This document shows positions 24,531-33,508 of a stretch of 59,608 bases of DNA, piece after piece. Positions within the stretch are counted from its first letter, which is position 1. Every line of letters starts with the position of its first letter. A program made the position numbers and the translations under genes. The DNA is from Planctomycetota bacterium. Its GTDB lineage: Bacteria; Planctomycetota; Planctomycetia; Gemmatales; Gemmataceae. The stretch is from assembly GCA_021413735.1 (NCBI GenBank), contig JAIOPV010000070.1, positions 1 to 59,608 on the forward strand. The letters run 5' to 3'. The notes below the pieces were generated by a model. It ran no database searches and was not told the DNA's origin. It was given only the letters and a program-made list of their open reading frames with translations.

Positions 24531-24591
24531 CGAAACCTTTCGCTGTCTGGCAGGGTAAGCACTGTATCGAACACCACTCGCGGTTCAGCCC

Positions 24592-25764
24592 ATGTCCAGC
24601 GTCATTGCCCCTGACGAATCTCCGAGCACACCGGAAACTCCGGTGCCGCCTGAAGCCACGCCTGGCCTTCTTCGCCGAATGGTGAAGTTCGTCGGCTCCA
24701 CGATCGAATGGCTGTTCGGCTTCGCGTCGCTGATGCTTGGGCTTGCCGTGTTGGGGTCGGTGCCGCTCGGGCAGTTCCTCGTTCTGGGGTATCTGCTCGA
24801 AGCAAGCGGACGTGTCGCACGCAGCGGTCGGTTGCGTGATGGTTTCATCGGTGTGCGGACAGCCGACCAACTTGGAGAAATCGCCGTCGGCTGCGTTCTG
24901 CTCTGGCTACCACTTTACGGCATGTCGATCTTCGCCGAGAACGCCGCGATCATCGACCCCACCGGCCCGGCCGCGAAGCAGTGGAAGTTCTTCCTCACAA
25001 TCCTCGCAACGCTGTACGCACTGCATGTTCTGACTGCGTGCCTTCGTGGTGCGCGGTTCCGCGATTTCCTGCGACCGTTCAACGTGGTCTGGCTCGTTCG
25101 CCGTGCGTTTCGTGGCGGGCTGTACTCCGAAACTCGCGACCGCCTTTGGGACTTCGTGTTGTCGCTGCGGTTGCCGTACTACTTCTGGTTCGGCTTGCGT
25201 GGGTTCGTCGGCGCTTTCCTTTGGCTGGTGATTCCGCTCGCGTTTTTGGGACAAGGCCATCGCAACCCCGTCGCGGGAATCCTCGGCGGCGTGTTGCTCG
25301 CGATCGTCGTGCTGTATCTGCCGTTCTTGCAGGCTCGATTTGCTCGCGACAACCGACTGCGTGCGTATCGCGAACTCAGTCAGGTGCGTGCGGAGTATCG
25401 CCGGGCACCGCTGGCGTTCGCACTTGCGCTGGTGATTCATTTGCTGGCTGCGGTGCCGTTGTACTTGCTGAAGATCGAAGCCATTCCCCGCGACCTGATC
25501 TTCCTCGAAGGGGTCGTGTTCCTGGCGTTCATCTTCCCGGCTCGCTTGGTTGACGGGTGGGCGTACTCGCGACCCGCACGACGCGAGCAACCGCGACACT
25601 GGACATTCCGCTGGGCAGGCCGGTTGGTGGTGCTGCCTGCGATTGGTGCGTATGTGCTGGTTGTGTTTGCGTCGCAGCACATCGGCTGGCAGGGTATTTC
25701 GAGTCTGTACCAGCAGCACGCGTTCTTGCTGCCGGTACCGTTCGTGGACTGGAAGGGGAATTGA
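24592..25764 (+). CDS. Multi-pass membrane protein of unknown function
   Basis: The 390-aa protein has a Pro-rich cytoplasmic start and six to eight hydrophobic segments (for example LMLGLAVLGSVPLGQFLVLGYLL, FFLTILATLYALHVLTA, GILGGVLLAIVVLYLPFL). Charged loops include RFARDNRLRAYRELSQVR. I do not recognise a named family, though the GYLLEASGRVARSGRL-type segment recurs in planctomycete membrane proteins. It follows the VWA pair by 61 bases on the same strand and may belong to the same unit. The next gene is convergent. Confidence 0.78.
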   Translation: MSSVIAPDESPSTPETPVPPEATPGLLRRMVKFVGSTIEWLFGFASLMLGLAVLGSVPLGQFLVLGYLLEASGRVARSGRLRDGFIGVRTADQLGEIAVGCVLLWLPLYGMSIFAENAAIIDPTGPAAKQWKFFLTILATLYALHVLTACLRGARFRDFLRPFNVVWLVRRAFRGGLYSETRDRLWDFVLSLRLPYYFWFGLRGFVGAFLWLVIPLAFLGQGHRNPVAGILGGVLLAIVVLYLPFLQARFARDNRLRAYRELSQVRAEYRRAPLAFALALVIHLLAAVPLYLLKIEAIPRDLIFLEGVVFLAFIFPARLVDGWAYSRPARREQPRHWTFRWAGRLVVLPAIGAYVLVVFASQHIGWQGISSLYQQHAFLLPVPFVDWKGN

Positions 25765-25786
25765 ATGGTCGCTTGCGGCGAATGCC

Positions 25787-27181
25787 TCAGGCCAGTAACT
25801 TCTCGACAACGTGCCCGTGGACATCGGTGAGTCGGAAGTCGCGGCCCTGAGATCGGAACGTCAACTTCGTGTGGTCGAAGCCCAACAGACGCAAGATGGT
25901 TGCGTTCAGGTCGTGAACGTGAACCTTGTTCTCCGCGGTGTTGAAGCCCAGTTCATCCGACGATCCCAACACTAATCCAGGCTTCACGCCGCCGCCCGCC
26001 ATCCAGATCGAGTAACAGTTCGGATGGTGATCGCGGCCGTCGTCGCCGCCCTGCACCATCGGCGTGCGACCGAACTCGCCGCCCCAGATTACGAGCGTGT
26101 CGTCGAGCAAGCCTCGCTGCTTCAGATCGCGAACGAGCGCCGCGGATGCTCGATCGGTCTTCCCGCATTCGGCTTTCAGTCCGTTCGTGAGACCGCCGTG
26201 ATGGTCCCAGGCTTCGTGGAAGAGTTGCACGAAGCGCACGCCGCGTTCGATGAGCCGACGCGCCAGCACGCAGTTGCTCGCGAAGCTCGGCTCACCCGGC
26301 TTGGCCCCGTACATATCGAGCGTCTTCTTGCTCTCCTTCGACAGATCCATCAGTTCGGGCGCCGAAGTCTGCATCCGGCCGGCCATCTCGTAGGCGCTGA
26401 TGCGAGCCGCAATTTCCGGATCGCCGACGACCCCGAGCCGCTTCTCGTTGAGCGCTTTGATGGCATCGAGCGAATCCTTCTGCATCTCGGCATCGACGCC
26501 AGCCGGGTTGCCGAGGAACAGCACCGGATCGCCCGCCGACCGGAACAGCGTGCCCGCGTGACTCGACGGCAAGAATCCGCTTCCCCAGCACGAGTTCCCG
26601 CCGCTCGGCCCCTTACTTCCACTGGAAAACACGACGAAACCGGGCAGTTCCTTCGACTCGCTGCCGAGGCCGTAAGTGACCCACGAACCGATGCTTGGCC
26701 GACCGAACTGCTGGTTGCCGGTCAGCGTCATGATCTGTGCGGGTGCGTGGTTGAACGCATCGGTGGTCATCGACTTCACGATTGCGATATCATCAACCAC
26801 TTCGCCGAGGTGCGGCAACAGCACGCCGAGTTCGGTGCCGTTCTTGCCGACCTTCTTGAACGCGAACTTCGGCCCGAGGAGCTTCGAGTTCGGGTTGATG
26901 AACGCGGCCCGATAGTTCTTGAGCAACTCGGGCGGCGGCAGCGTGCCGTTGAACTTCGCGAGTTGCGGTTTGTTGTCGAACAGTTCGAGGTGGCTCGGTG
27001 CGCCGCCCATGAACAGGTAGATGACCCGCTTCGCTTTCGGTGCGTGATGCGGTTTTGGCAACGGTTCCGCACCGTCGGCGAGCAAACCATTCAGCGCGAT
27101 GGCACCGAGCCCGACGCTGCAATCGCGCAGGAACCAGCGACGATTACGGAGTTGCTGCTGAGCGAACAGGTTGGAGAGCAT
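25787..27181 (-). CDS. DUF1501 protein (sulfatase-like, exported)
   Basis: The ATG at 27179-27181 ([21 protein letters not shown]) is chosen; the RRWFL stretch resembles the twin-arginine signal seen in this family. The 464-aa protein has the DUF1501 landmarks: [21 protein letters not shown] near the N-terminus, [40 protein letters not shown] and [18 protein letters not shown]1501 has an alkaline-phosphatase-like fold and is usually coupled with a DUF1553/DUF1549 gene, as here. The exact reaction is unknown; polysaccharide or sulfated-glycan use is inferred. It ends a minus-strand operon with two toxin-antitoxin modules. Confidence 0.93.
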   Translation of the reverse strand: MLSNLFAQQQLRNRRWFLRDCSVGLGAIALNGLLADGAEPLPKPHHAPKAKRVIYLFMGGAPSHLELFDNKPQLAKFNGTLPPPELLKNYRAAFINPNSKLLGPKFAFKKVGKNGTELGVLLPHLGEVVDDIAIVKSMTTDAFNHAPAQIMTLTGNQQFGRPSIGSWVTYGLGSESKELPGFVVFSSGSKGPSGGNSCWGSGFLPSSHAGTLFRSAGDPVLFLGNPAGVDAEMQKDSLDAIKALNEKRLGVVGDPEIAARISAYEMAGRMQTSAPELMDLSKESKKTLDMYGAKPGEPSFASNCVLARRLIERGVRFVQLFHEAWDHHGGLTNGLKAECGKTDRASAALVRDLKQRGLLDDTLVIWGGEFGRTPMVQGGDDGRDHHPNCYSIWMAGGGVKPGLVLGSSDELGFNTAENKVHVHDLNATILRLLGFDHTKLTFRSQGRDFRLTDVHGHVVEKLLA

Positions 27182-27198
27182 ATCAGGAAGCCTCGGTG

Positions 27199-27515
27199 TC
27201 AATTGTCAGAAATTCGCTCGGACCAATAACCGGGCGCACGACTTGTGTGAGCGACCGCGACGACGATAACTCGTGGTTCGGCAACCAAGTATACAAGTCG
27301 ATAGGGAAGTCCGGAACGAGCAAGTAGTTCCGGACTTCCCAACCATCGGGAGCGTCCTCGGCCACTGGATACCGCTTGGGATCAGCGGCAATCGCATCAA
27401 TTGCGGTCGTAAGAGCCTCGTTGAACCGAACCGCAACGTTCGGGTTGCGGTCGGCGTACCATTCAGTTGCTCTATTCGCCTCGGCATCAGCCTCGGCATG
27501 TAATGGGAGGCTCAT
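27199..27515 (-). pseudogene. ParE/RelE-type toxin gene, frameshifted
   Basis: From the ATG at 27513-27515 the frame encodes a normal ParE-type start: LHAEADAEANRATEWYADRN and AVRFNEALTTAIDAI. It then reads GWEVRNYLLVPDFP. At this point (about 27301-27305) the family sequence continues in another frame as YRLVYLVAEPRVIVVAVAHT, then SRAPGYW and a stop at 27199-27201. One missing base in the CCC run would restore a normal ParE. In the annotated frame the protein instead ends in unrelated residues at 27183. The start overlaps the antitoxin stop (ATGA). The break lies at the edge of a perfect 14-bp inverted repeat (27303-27339). Confidence 0.78.
27303..27339. repeat. Perfect 14-bp inverted repeat in the ParE-like gene
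   Basis: GGGAAGTCCGGAAC and GTTCCGGACTTCCC flank a nine-base centre. It lies within codons for GWEVRNYLLVPDFP, and its edge coincides with the frameshift. Such palindromes promote template-switch and slippage errors during replication. Confidence 0.8.
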
Positions 27516-27796
27516 ACACCGTATTTCTCCGCCAGACGTTTCCGCATCCGTGCCAGACTTTCCTTCCCGTCCACCAGGACAGCCGTGCCATCGACGATTG
27601 ATGTGACACGTCGCGCGATCTCATCACGCCACGCTGTTTTGACCTCTTCCAGGTTTTCATTGGGCGACGGCCCCAGGTGGTCAAGTGCGATCTCGACGAG
27701 ACGGCCGAGGCTCTTGTGTGAGAGTTTCAGCACCCGTTCGATCAGTTCGGGTGTGAGTTCTGTTTCCGCTGGTTGTGGTGTTGTGGTCGGGGACAT
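27512..27796 (-). CDS. Antitoxin of addiction module (ParE partner)
   Basis: The 94-aa acidic protein matches the short addiction-module antitoxin family: ELTPELIERVLKLSHKSLGRLVEIAL in the first half and an ARMRKRLAEKYGV C-terminal helix that normally wraps the toxin. It starts one base after the DUF1080 stop, with its AAGGAGA ribosome binding site inside the end of the DUF1080 gene. Its stop overlaps the toxin start. The antitoxin is intact although its toxin is frameshifted. It may still bind DNA or another toxin. Confidence 0.82.
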   Translation of the reverse strand: MSPTTTPQPAETELTPELIERVLKLSHKSLGRLVEIALDHLGPSPNENLEEVKTAWRDEIARRVTSIVDGTAVLVDGKESLARMRKRLAEKYGV

Positions 27797-27797
27797 C

Positions 27798-29003
27798 TCA
27801 CTTCTCCTTCAGTTCGCGGCCGAAGATGTTCATCAGTTCGACGCCTTCGCTCGGCAGGAAATCGAGACCCGCAAGTCCTTCCTCCGCACCTTCGACCACT
27901 GGCAGCTTCTCGCCGTTGATCCAAACCGTTGCCGTCTTCCCGTCGAACTGAACGCGTGCCCGGTTCCACGCTGACGCCTTGAGTCCCTTGACGTCCGTCG
28001 TGCGAGCTGACACAACCTTACTCGCGCGGTCATAGGTCTGAACCACGACCTCTCCCGAAGCATTGAGGATGAGACTCGATGAGCCGAGTGTTGCTTCGAG
28101 CTTGGATGCGATTGCCGTCTTCGCCGGGAACTTCCAGTCGAACTGAACGTCGCCGGTGACGTACCGTTTCTCGGTCTTCGCCGCGTCGTCTTTCTTCACC
28201 GCGACGAGTTTGCCGCCGGTGACCTTCCACGAATCCTTGTCGATCTTCCAGCCCTTCGCGTCGAGCGCATTGAACAGGCTCGTGTGGCCCGCCGACACAT
28301 TCGCGATCTCTTCGGGCTTCGGGTTCGTACTCGGCAGTTCCTTGATCGTCAGGTTCTTGAAGTGGCACTCGGCCCCTTCGCTTTCCAGTGCGAGATAGCC
28401 TTTCCGCGGGTTACACTTGCTCACGCCCGACACTTCTTTGCCGTTCACTTCGAGCTTGATGCTGCCGTCGTTGGCCGTGACCTTGTAGTGGTTCCATTCG
28501 CCGCCGCCCTTGCAGCGTTCTTCGCTCGGCAGGCAACGCTCGTAGCCTTTCGGGTGCGGACGATCAGGCACGCACTTCGCACCCCAGATGCTGAACAGGT
28601 CGCCGTGGTTGGTGGCCCAGCCCACGTTCGGGTAGTTCACGAGAATCTGCACCTCGATGCCGCGGGTGTAGACGGTGCCCGTCGCCGGCAACGGATCGCC
28701 CCACACGAACAGGCCCGAGTTGCCGACTTCCTTCTTGTTGATGTGCATCCAGTCCATTTCGAGGACGAAGTTTTCGTATTGCTTGTCGGTGCGAAGGAAG
28801 CCCATCGGGTTGCCGGTGGTGATGATCTCGCCATCCTTCACGAAGAAGGTATCGGGGTGGGTGTTCACGAGCGCCCAACCAGTGAGATCCTTGCTGTTGA
28901 ACAGCGGCTTGGAGCCGTCTGCGGTAGGCTTTTTGTCTTCGGCCGGGAGCATCGCGGCAACCGCGAACAGCGAACAGGCGAGCAGACTGCGGAGAACGAG
29001 CAT
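27798..29003 (-). CDS. DUF1080 (3-keto-disaccharide hydrolase-like) secreted protein
   Basis: The ATG at 29001-29003 follows GAGG. The 401-aa protein has a signal peptide (MLVLRSLLACSLFAVAAMLPA) and a DUF1080 domain: LFNSKDLTGWALVN, GEIITTGNPMGFLRT, YENFVLEMDW, GNSGLFVWGD, GIEVQILVN. A second beta-sandwich copy begins near residue 245 (LFNALDAKGWKIDKDSWKV) and is more divergent. DUF1080 proteins are concanavalin-like; some hydrolyse 3-keto-glycosides. In planctomycetes they accompany DUF1553/DUF1501 genes. Here the gene lies between two toxin-antitoxin modules in the same operon. Confidence 0.92.
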   Translation of the reverse strand: MLVLRSLLACSLFAVAAMLPAEDKKPTADGSKPLFNSKDLTGWALVNTHPDTFFVKDGEIITTGNPMGFLRTDKQYENFVLEMDWMHINKKEVGNSGLFVWGDPLPATGTVYTRGIEVQILVNYPNVGWATNHGDLFSIWGAKCVPDRPHPKGYERCLPSEERCKGGGEWNHYKVTANDGSIKLEVNGKEVSGVSKCNPRKGYLALESEGAECHFKNLTIKELPSTNPKPEEIANVSAGHTSLFNALDAKGWKIDKDSWKVTGGKLVAVKKDDAAKTEKRYVTGDVQFDWKFPAKTAIASKLEATLGSSSLILNASGEVVVQTYDRASKVVSARTTDVKGLKASAWNRARVQFDGKTATVWINGEKLPVVEGAEEGLAGLDFLPSEGVELMNIFGRELKEK

Positions 29004-29022
29004 TGGGAAACCTCGGTGGGGA

Positions 29023-29338
29023 TCAAACGAGTTCGGTTAGCCGACCCTGCCAGGAATTCGGTCGATGGCGAGCGTGGATCACGGCAACGATGACGGCTTC
29101 ATCTCGCCAGATGGCGTAAATGACACGGTACTCGAAGCGAGCGATGAAGTATTCGCGGTTCTCGGGTTCCTCGGGACCGTCCTCGGTTCGCGGGTACATC
29201 TGTGGCGTGGAACCCGATAAGTGAAACGGAGCGACGAAACGCGGCATCGAATGCGTCGCCCTTGCCGGTGTGAAGGTCGATCCAGCCCGTCGCATCGACG
29301 ACGTCGTCAGAAGCCGCAGGAAGGATGCGCACGTTCAT
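29023..29338 (-). pseudogene. Second ParE/RelE-type toxin gene, frameshifted
   Basis: The first frame starts at the ATG 29336-29338: VRILPAASDDVVDATGWIDL and DAFDAAFRRSVSLIG, typical of a ParE/RelE N-terminus. The family C-terminus is in another frame: PENREYFIARFEYRVIYAIW and VIVAVIHARHRPNSW, ending at 29023. The switch falls at ATCGGGTTCC (about 29214-29224). Removing one G would join the two parts into one toxin of about 105 aa. The start overlaps the antitoxin stop. DUF1080 begins 20 bases downstream. Confidence 0.75.
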
Positions 29339-29628
29339 TTCTTCCGCACCTCATCGAGCCGCTCACGCATTCGTCGAAACACCTCTTCGGGTTCGAGCAG
29401 TTCGACTTTCCCGCTCATCATGTCTTCGTGCCGCGAGCGGATCAGTTCCTTATCTCGCTTCGCCGCTTCTCCCAGCGATGTGAAGCCCTTGCGAACGCTG
29501 TCGAGCAGCAGGTTCGCGAGATCGAGTTTGGTTTGCTCGGGCAACTTCAACAGCCGATTCACCAACTCAGTTGAAGCGTCTGCTGTCGCGGTTGCTGCCG
29601 TGCCGTTCGGGGTCGTTTCCGTGCTCAT
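29335..29628 (-). CDS. Antitoxin of second addiction module
   Basis: The 97-aa product has a Thr/Ala-rich start, then STELVNRLLKLPEQTKLDLANLLLDSV, and ends VFRRMRERLDEVRKK, matching short addiction-module antitoxins and resembling the antitoxin at 27512-27796 in plan and size. The ATG at 29626-29628 has AAGGAG upstream that overlaps the DUF1553 stop codon region (AAGGAGTGATGTCATG). The gene is intact; its toxin partner is frameshifted. Both antitoxins thus use a ribosome binding site embedded at the 3' end of the catabolic gene before them. Confidence 0.82.
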   Translation of the reverse strand: MSTETTPNGTAATATADASTELVNRLLKLPEQTKLDLANLLLDSVRKGFTSLGEAAKRDKELIRSRHEDMMSGKVELLEPEEVFRRMRERLDEVRKK

Positions 29629-29632
29629 GACA

Positions 29633-32467
29633 TCACTCCTTCGTGACGGTTTCGTCGAGATTCAACAGCACACGGGCCACGAGCGTGAACGCAGCCCAAT
29701 CGTTCATCTTCAGTTCAGCCGGCAACTTCGCCTTCGGTTCCTTCTCGCCGGTCGCGACCTCAGCGGCATTGCCTTCGCCAGCCGCGAACCGCTTGCGATG
29801 CTTCTCCAACAACCCCGTCAGCACAGCCAACTCGTCGGCCGTCGGCTTGCGACTCACACACGCACGGAACGCGAAGGTCAAGCGGTCGGCATCCGTGGTG
29901 CCACCTTCGAGGATGGCTCGCTTGCCGAGCGCTCGCGCCGACTCCACAAACAGCGTTTCATTCAAGCCGGTGAGTGCTTGCAATGGCGTGTTCGATCGGG
30001 TTCGCTTCACGCACGATGCTTCGCCGATCGGCACGTCGAAAACCGTGAGCGCCGGATATGGCGTCGAACGCCGACGGAACGTGTACAGTGCGCGGCGGTA
30101 GCGTTCGTCGCCGGTTGCTTCGGTCCAGTCGAATGGGCCGTAACTCACCGGACGCTGGAACAAGAACTGTGGCGCAGGGGTGAACACGCTTGGCCCGCCG
30201 ATCTTCGGGTTCAGCAACCCGCTCGTGCTCAGGGCAATGTCGCGAACCACTTCGCCGTCAGCACGGAAACGCGCTCCGCGAGCGAGCAGGCGGTTGTACG
30301 GGTCTTTGGCGAGAAGTTCCGGCGTGACCCGCGACGACTGGCGATACGTGGCTGATGTCACGATGAGACGGTGCAGGTGCTTGATCGACCAAGGCGTCGC
30401 TGCCAGACGAAGGGGAGCGCTCGGTTCCATGAACTCGACCGCGAGCCAATCCAACAATTCCGGATGACTCGGCTTCTCGCCCTGTGTGCCGAACTCTTCG
30501 GGTGTCGTCATCAAGCCGTTGCCGAAATACGACTGCCAGACGCGATTCACGAGTGCCCGTGCGGTTGTCGGCGAGCGCGTATCGACGATCCACTTTGCCA
30601 GCGTCAGGCGGCTTCCGTCGGCGTCCTTCGGAAGCTGATGCAGGAACGCGGGCACGCCAGCGTCCACCTTTTCCTTCGGCTTCAGGAAGTCGCCGCGCTT
30701 CAGAATGCGAGTCTCGCGGGGTTCGCCTCGCATTTGTGCGACCAGACTCGTGGAGCCTTCCGGCCACGCCTTCAATTGTGCTTCGATCTTGTCGTTCGTG
30801 TCCTTGAACTCGGAAACCGACAGGCGCCATGCATTGAAGACGCTTTCCGTCTGCCCCTTGGATCGTTTCTCGGCCGGGATCGCCAACGCAGCCCGCACAT
30901 GAGCCGGAAACGAGTCTGCTTCGACCTTGCCGACCGCGTCGGTCACGCTCAGCCTAAAGCGGCCGAGGTTGTGGTTCATGAGGTCGTCGCTGTTCCAACC
31001 GCCGTGCAGTTGCTTCAGGTTGAACTGCAGCGTCGCGCCGTCGGGCAGTTCAAGCGGCGACTCAGGCACGAACACCGCATTCCGTGGCACATTCCGGCGA
31101 CCGGGACCGGCGTCGATGCCCCAGGCAGTGTCGTCCTTGCCGTCGATGGCGAAGCGGATCGGCCCCGTGATGCGCTTCTTGCCGCTCTTGTCGTCATAGC
31201 GCTTTTCGAGTTCGCGTTCGGGTTGATCGAAGTCGGCCGTCGCGCTGACGAACTTCACTTTTACACGCTTGCCCGGCTCCTTCGCAGACTCGACTTCCAC
31301 CATGAACTCGGTGAGTGCCGACGTGCCGATGGCCGAGCGACCGGGACCATTGCACGGCAAGTTCGGATCGTTCAGCAGTTCGATGCGAAACGCGGTGATT
31401 TGCTTCACGGGACTCGGGCCACGCATCAACGTGCTGAACTTCGTCGGGGCGTAACCCTGCGCGAGAATCGAGCCGTCCTTCTGCGGGATGTAGCGTTGCG
31501 AGTTGTCGCCCGCGTTCTCGACCGGCGCCGTTTTCCACTGCGGCGGCGGGGACAGTTTTGCCTCCCATTCCGCTATCCGCTTTTGCCAAGTGGGATTCGC
31601 TTCCATCAACTTCATCTCGATCTCGCGGACACGCTCTCGGATGCCGTTGATGGCCATTTGCTCGGCGGGCGTGTAAACGACTCGCTCGGATTCATGGTCG
31701 TTGTTCAGATACGCGAAGAGGCGGTAATACTCCTCCTGCGAGATCGGGTCGAACTTGTGGTCGTGGCACTGACAGCATGCGACGCTCAACCCGAGGAACG
31801 CCTTGCCGACGGCGTCCATGCGGTCGAACATCGCGTCCATTCGGAACTGTTCGGGATCGACGCCGCCTTCCTCGTTCAGCATCGACATGCGAAGGAAGCC
31901 CGTCGCCACGCTCTGATCTTGTGTTGCGTTTGGCAACTGATCGCCAGCGAGTTGTTCCGTCACGAACTGCGAATACGGCATGTCAGCGTTCAGCGACTTG
32001 ATGACCCACTCGCGATACGCCCACACCTGCCGCGACATGTCTTTTTCGTAACCGTCGCTGTCCGCGAATCGGGCCGCATCGAGCCACCAACGCGCCCACC
32101 GTTCGCCGTGATGTGGTGACGCGAGCAGCTTCTCGACCAGCTTTTCGTAAGCGTCGGCGGCCTTGTCATTCACGAACTCATCGACTTCCTTCGGCGTGGG
32201 CGGCAACCCGATGAGATCGAGATACAGCCGGCGACAGAGCGTAATCTTGTCGGCTTCTGGCGATGCAGTGAGCTTCTCGCTTTCGAGTCGTTGCAGCACG
32301 AAAGCGTCGATGGGATTGCGAACCCAAGGAGTGGCTTTGGGAACAGCCGAACGCACGGGAGCCTTGAAAGCCCAGTGCTTCTTCGGGTCGGGTTCGTCGG
32401 CTCCGCGTAACGGTGTGGCGACAACAACGGCGAACAGTGAGCCGAGCGGCAGGAAATATCGCAGCAT
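29633..32467 (-). CDS. DUF1549/DUF1553 secreted protein
   Basis: The ATG at 32465-32467 (MLRYFLPLGSLFAVVVATPL) begins a signal peptide. The 944-aa protein has DUF1549 first: NPIDAFVLQRLESEKL, LYLDLIGLPPTPKEVD, SPHHGERWARWWLDAARFADSDGYEKD (given in part), CCQCHDHKFDP, which is the CxxCHDHK motif of the family. DUF1553 follows in the C-terminal third: VDTRSPTTARALVNRVWQSYFG, TPEEFGTQGEKPSHPELLDWLAVEF (in part), LNETLFVESARALGKRA. No N-terminal cytochrome domain is present. It is the first gene of the minus-strand operon ending in DUF1501 and probably acts in the periplasm on glycans. Confidence 0.93.
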   Translation of the reverse strand: MLRYFLPLGSLFAVVVATPLRGADEPDPKKHWAFKAPVRSAVPKATPWVRNPIDAFVLQRLESEKLTASPEADKITLCRRLYLDLIGLPPTPKEVDEFVNDKAADAYEKLVEKLLASPHHGERWARWWLDAARFADSDGYEKDMSRQVWAYREWVIKSLNADMPYSQFVTEQLAGDQLPNATQDQSVATGFLRMSMLNEEGGVDPEQFRMDAMFDRMDAVGKAFLGLSVACCQCHDHKFDPISQEEYYRLFAYLNNDHESERVVYTPAEQMAINGIRERVREIEMKLMEANPTWQKRIAEWEAKLSPPPQWKTAPVENAGDNSQRYIPQKDGSILAQGYAPTKFSTLMRGPSPVKQITAFRIELLNDPNLPCNGPGRSAIGTSALTEFMVEVESAKEPGKRVKVKFVSATADFDQPERELEKRYDDKSGKKRITGPIRFAIDGKDDTAWGIDAGPGRRNVPRNAVFVPESPLELPDGATLQFNLKQLHGGWNSDDLMNHNLGRFRLSVTDAVGKVEADSFPAHVRAALAIPAEKRSKGQTESVFNAWRLSVSEFKDTNDKIEAQLKAWPEGSTSLVAQMRGEPRETRILKRGDFLKPKEKVDAGVPAFLHQLPKDADGSRLTLAKWIVDTRSPTTARALVNRVWQSYFGNGLMTTPEEFGTQGEKPSHPELLDWLAVEFMEPSAPLRLAATPWSIKHLHRLIVTSATYRQSSRVTPELLAKDPYNRLLARGARFRADGEVVRDIALSTSGLLNPKIGGPSVFTPAPQFLFQRPVSYGPFDWTEATGDERYRRALYTFRRRSTPYPALTVFDVPIGEASCVKRTRSNTPLQALTGLNETLFVESARALGKRAILEGGTTDADRLTFAFRACVSRKPTADELAVLTGLLEKHRKRFAAGEGNAAEVATGEKEPKAKLPAELKMNDWAAFTLVARVLLNLDETVTKE

Positions 32468-32522
32468 GGGGAGGCTCAAGGTTTTGAAGGCCAGCGGCTT
32501 GCCTGGGAGGGTGCAGTAGAAC

Positions 32523-32548
32523 ACAATGCTCGCGGTGGGATGCATTGT
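32523..32548. promoter_or_regulatory. Small inverted repeat in the divergent promoter region
   Basis: ACAATGC (32523-32529) and GCATTGT (32542-32548) form a 7-bp inverted pair with a 12-base centre. It lies between the divergent DUF1553 and esterase genes and could be an operator for either. Evidence is position plus symmetry only. Confidence 0.25.
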
Positions 32549-32605
32549 ACCGGAACACCCAGCGCGGGTTCACGCCGGAAATGCCGCTAAAACCCGAGGT
32601 GCCGC

Positions 32606-33499
32606 ATGACTCGCATCTGGTTCGCAATCGCAATCCTGTTCACCCTGTCTCTGTCGGCGAATGCCGCCGAGCCGACGGTCGTGAAACTCTGGCCCGGAAA
32701 AGCCCCCGGCGAAACCAAAGAACTCACGGAACGCTACATCGAGTCGAAGAAGGCCAACGATGTGAAACGGCTCACCGACGTGAGCGAGCCAACAATCGCG
32801 ATCTACGCACCGCCGAAGGACAAGGCGAACGGTACTTCCGTCATCGTTGCCCCCGGTGGCGGCTACTCGATTCTCGCCATCGAACACGAAGGCACGCAGG
32901 TTTGCGAATGGCTGAACACGCTCGGCGTCACGGCTGTGCTGCTGAAGTATCGTGTGCCGAAGCGAGCCATGCAGATGCCCGAGAACCTCGCATCGCTGCA
33001 AGATGCTCAACGAGCGGTGTCGTTGGTGCGGAGCAAGGCGAGCGAACTCAATCTCGACCCGAACCGCGTTGGCTTCCTCGGGTTCTCGGCTGGCGGCAAC
33101 CTCGCAGCGTGGACGCTCCTCACCAAGAAGCGGATGTACGACAAGGTTGATGACCTCGACGAGAAGTATTCGCACGAACCGAACTTCGGTGTGCTGGTCT
33201 ATCCCGCGTACATCGTGGACAAGGCCGGCGCATTGAAGCCCGAGTTCGAGATCACGAAGAATTCGCCACCGATGTTCTTCGCTCACTCGTCGGATGACCC
33301 CGTCACGAGCGAAGCCAGCACGGCGCTCTACATGGCACTCAAGAAGAACGATGTGCCGTCGGAGTTGCACCTGTACGCGACCGGCGGCCACGGCTGGGGC
33401 ATGAAGAAGGTTCCGCATCCGTGTGCGTCGTGGCCCGACCGCGCCGGCGACTGGCTGAAGACTCGCGGATTGCTCGAACGCGCGAAATCGAAGGAGTGA
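32606..33499 (+). CDS. Secreted alpha/beta hydrolase (acetylxylan-esterase-like)
   Basis: The 297-aa protein has a signal peptide (MTRIWFAIAILFTLSLSANA). The alpha/beta-hydrolase fold shows VIVAPGGGYSILAIEHEG (oxyanion loop), nucleophile S161 in GFSAGG, an SSDDPVTSEAS acid-loop region and GGHGWG for the catalytic His. The motif set matches the BD-FAE/xylanase-like esterases that remove acetyl groups from plant polysaccharides. It is divergent from the DUF1553 operon, so the two units may share a glycan substrate. A strong terminator follows at 33584. Confidence 0.9.
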   Translation: MTRIWFAIAILFTLSLSANAAEPTVVKLWPGKAPGETKELTERYIESKKANDVKRLTDVSEPTIAIYAPPKDKANGTSVIVAPGGGYSILAIEHEGTQVCEWLNTLGVTAVLLKYRVPKRAMQMPENLASLQDAQRAVSLVRSKASELNLDPNRVGFLGFSAGGNLAAWTLLTKKRMYDKVDDLDEKYSHEPNFGVLVYPAYIVDKAGALKPEFEITKNSPPMFFAHSSDDPVTSEASTALYMALKKNDVPSELHLYATGGHGWGMKKVPHPCASWPDRAGDWLKTRGLLERAKSKE

Positions 33500-33508
33500 G
33501 CTGTTTCT

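Noticed and set aside
27303..27339. TCCGGA pair in the ParE-like gene as another leader-module copy
   Set aside because: Two TCCGGA units 19 bases apart do occur, but the sequence is explained by conserved ParE codons and the remaining module is absent.
30371..32119. 582-codon plus-strand frame opposite DUF1553
   Set aside because: Antisense shadow of a clear DUF1549/1553 gene; no recognisable motif.
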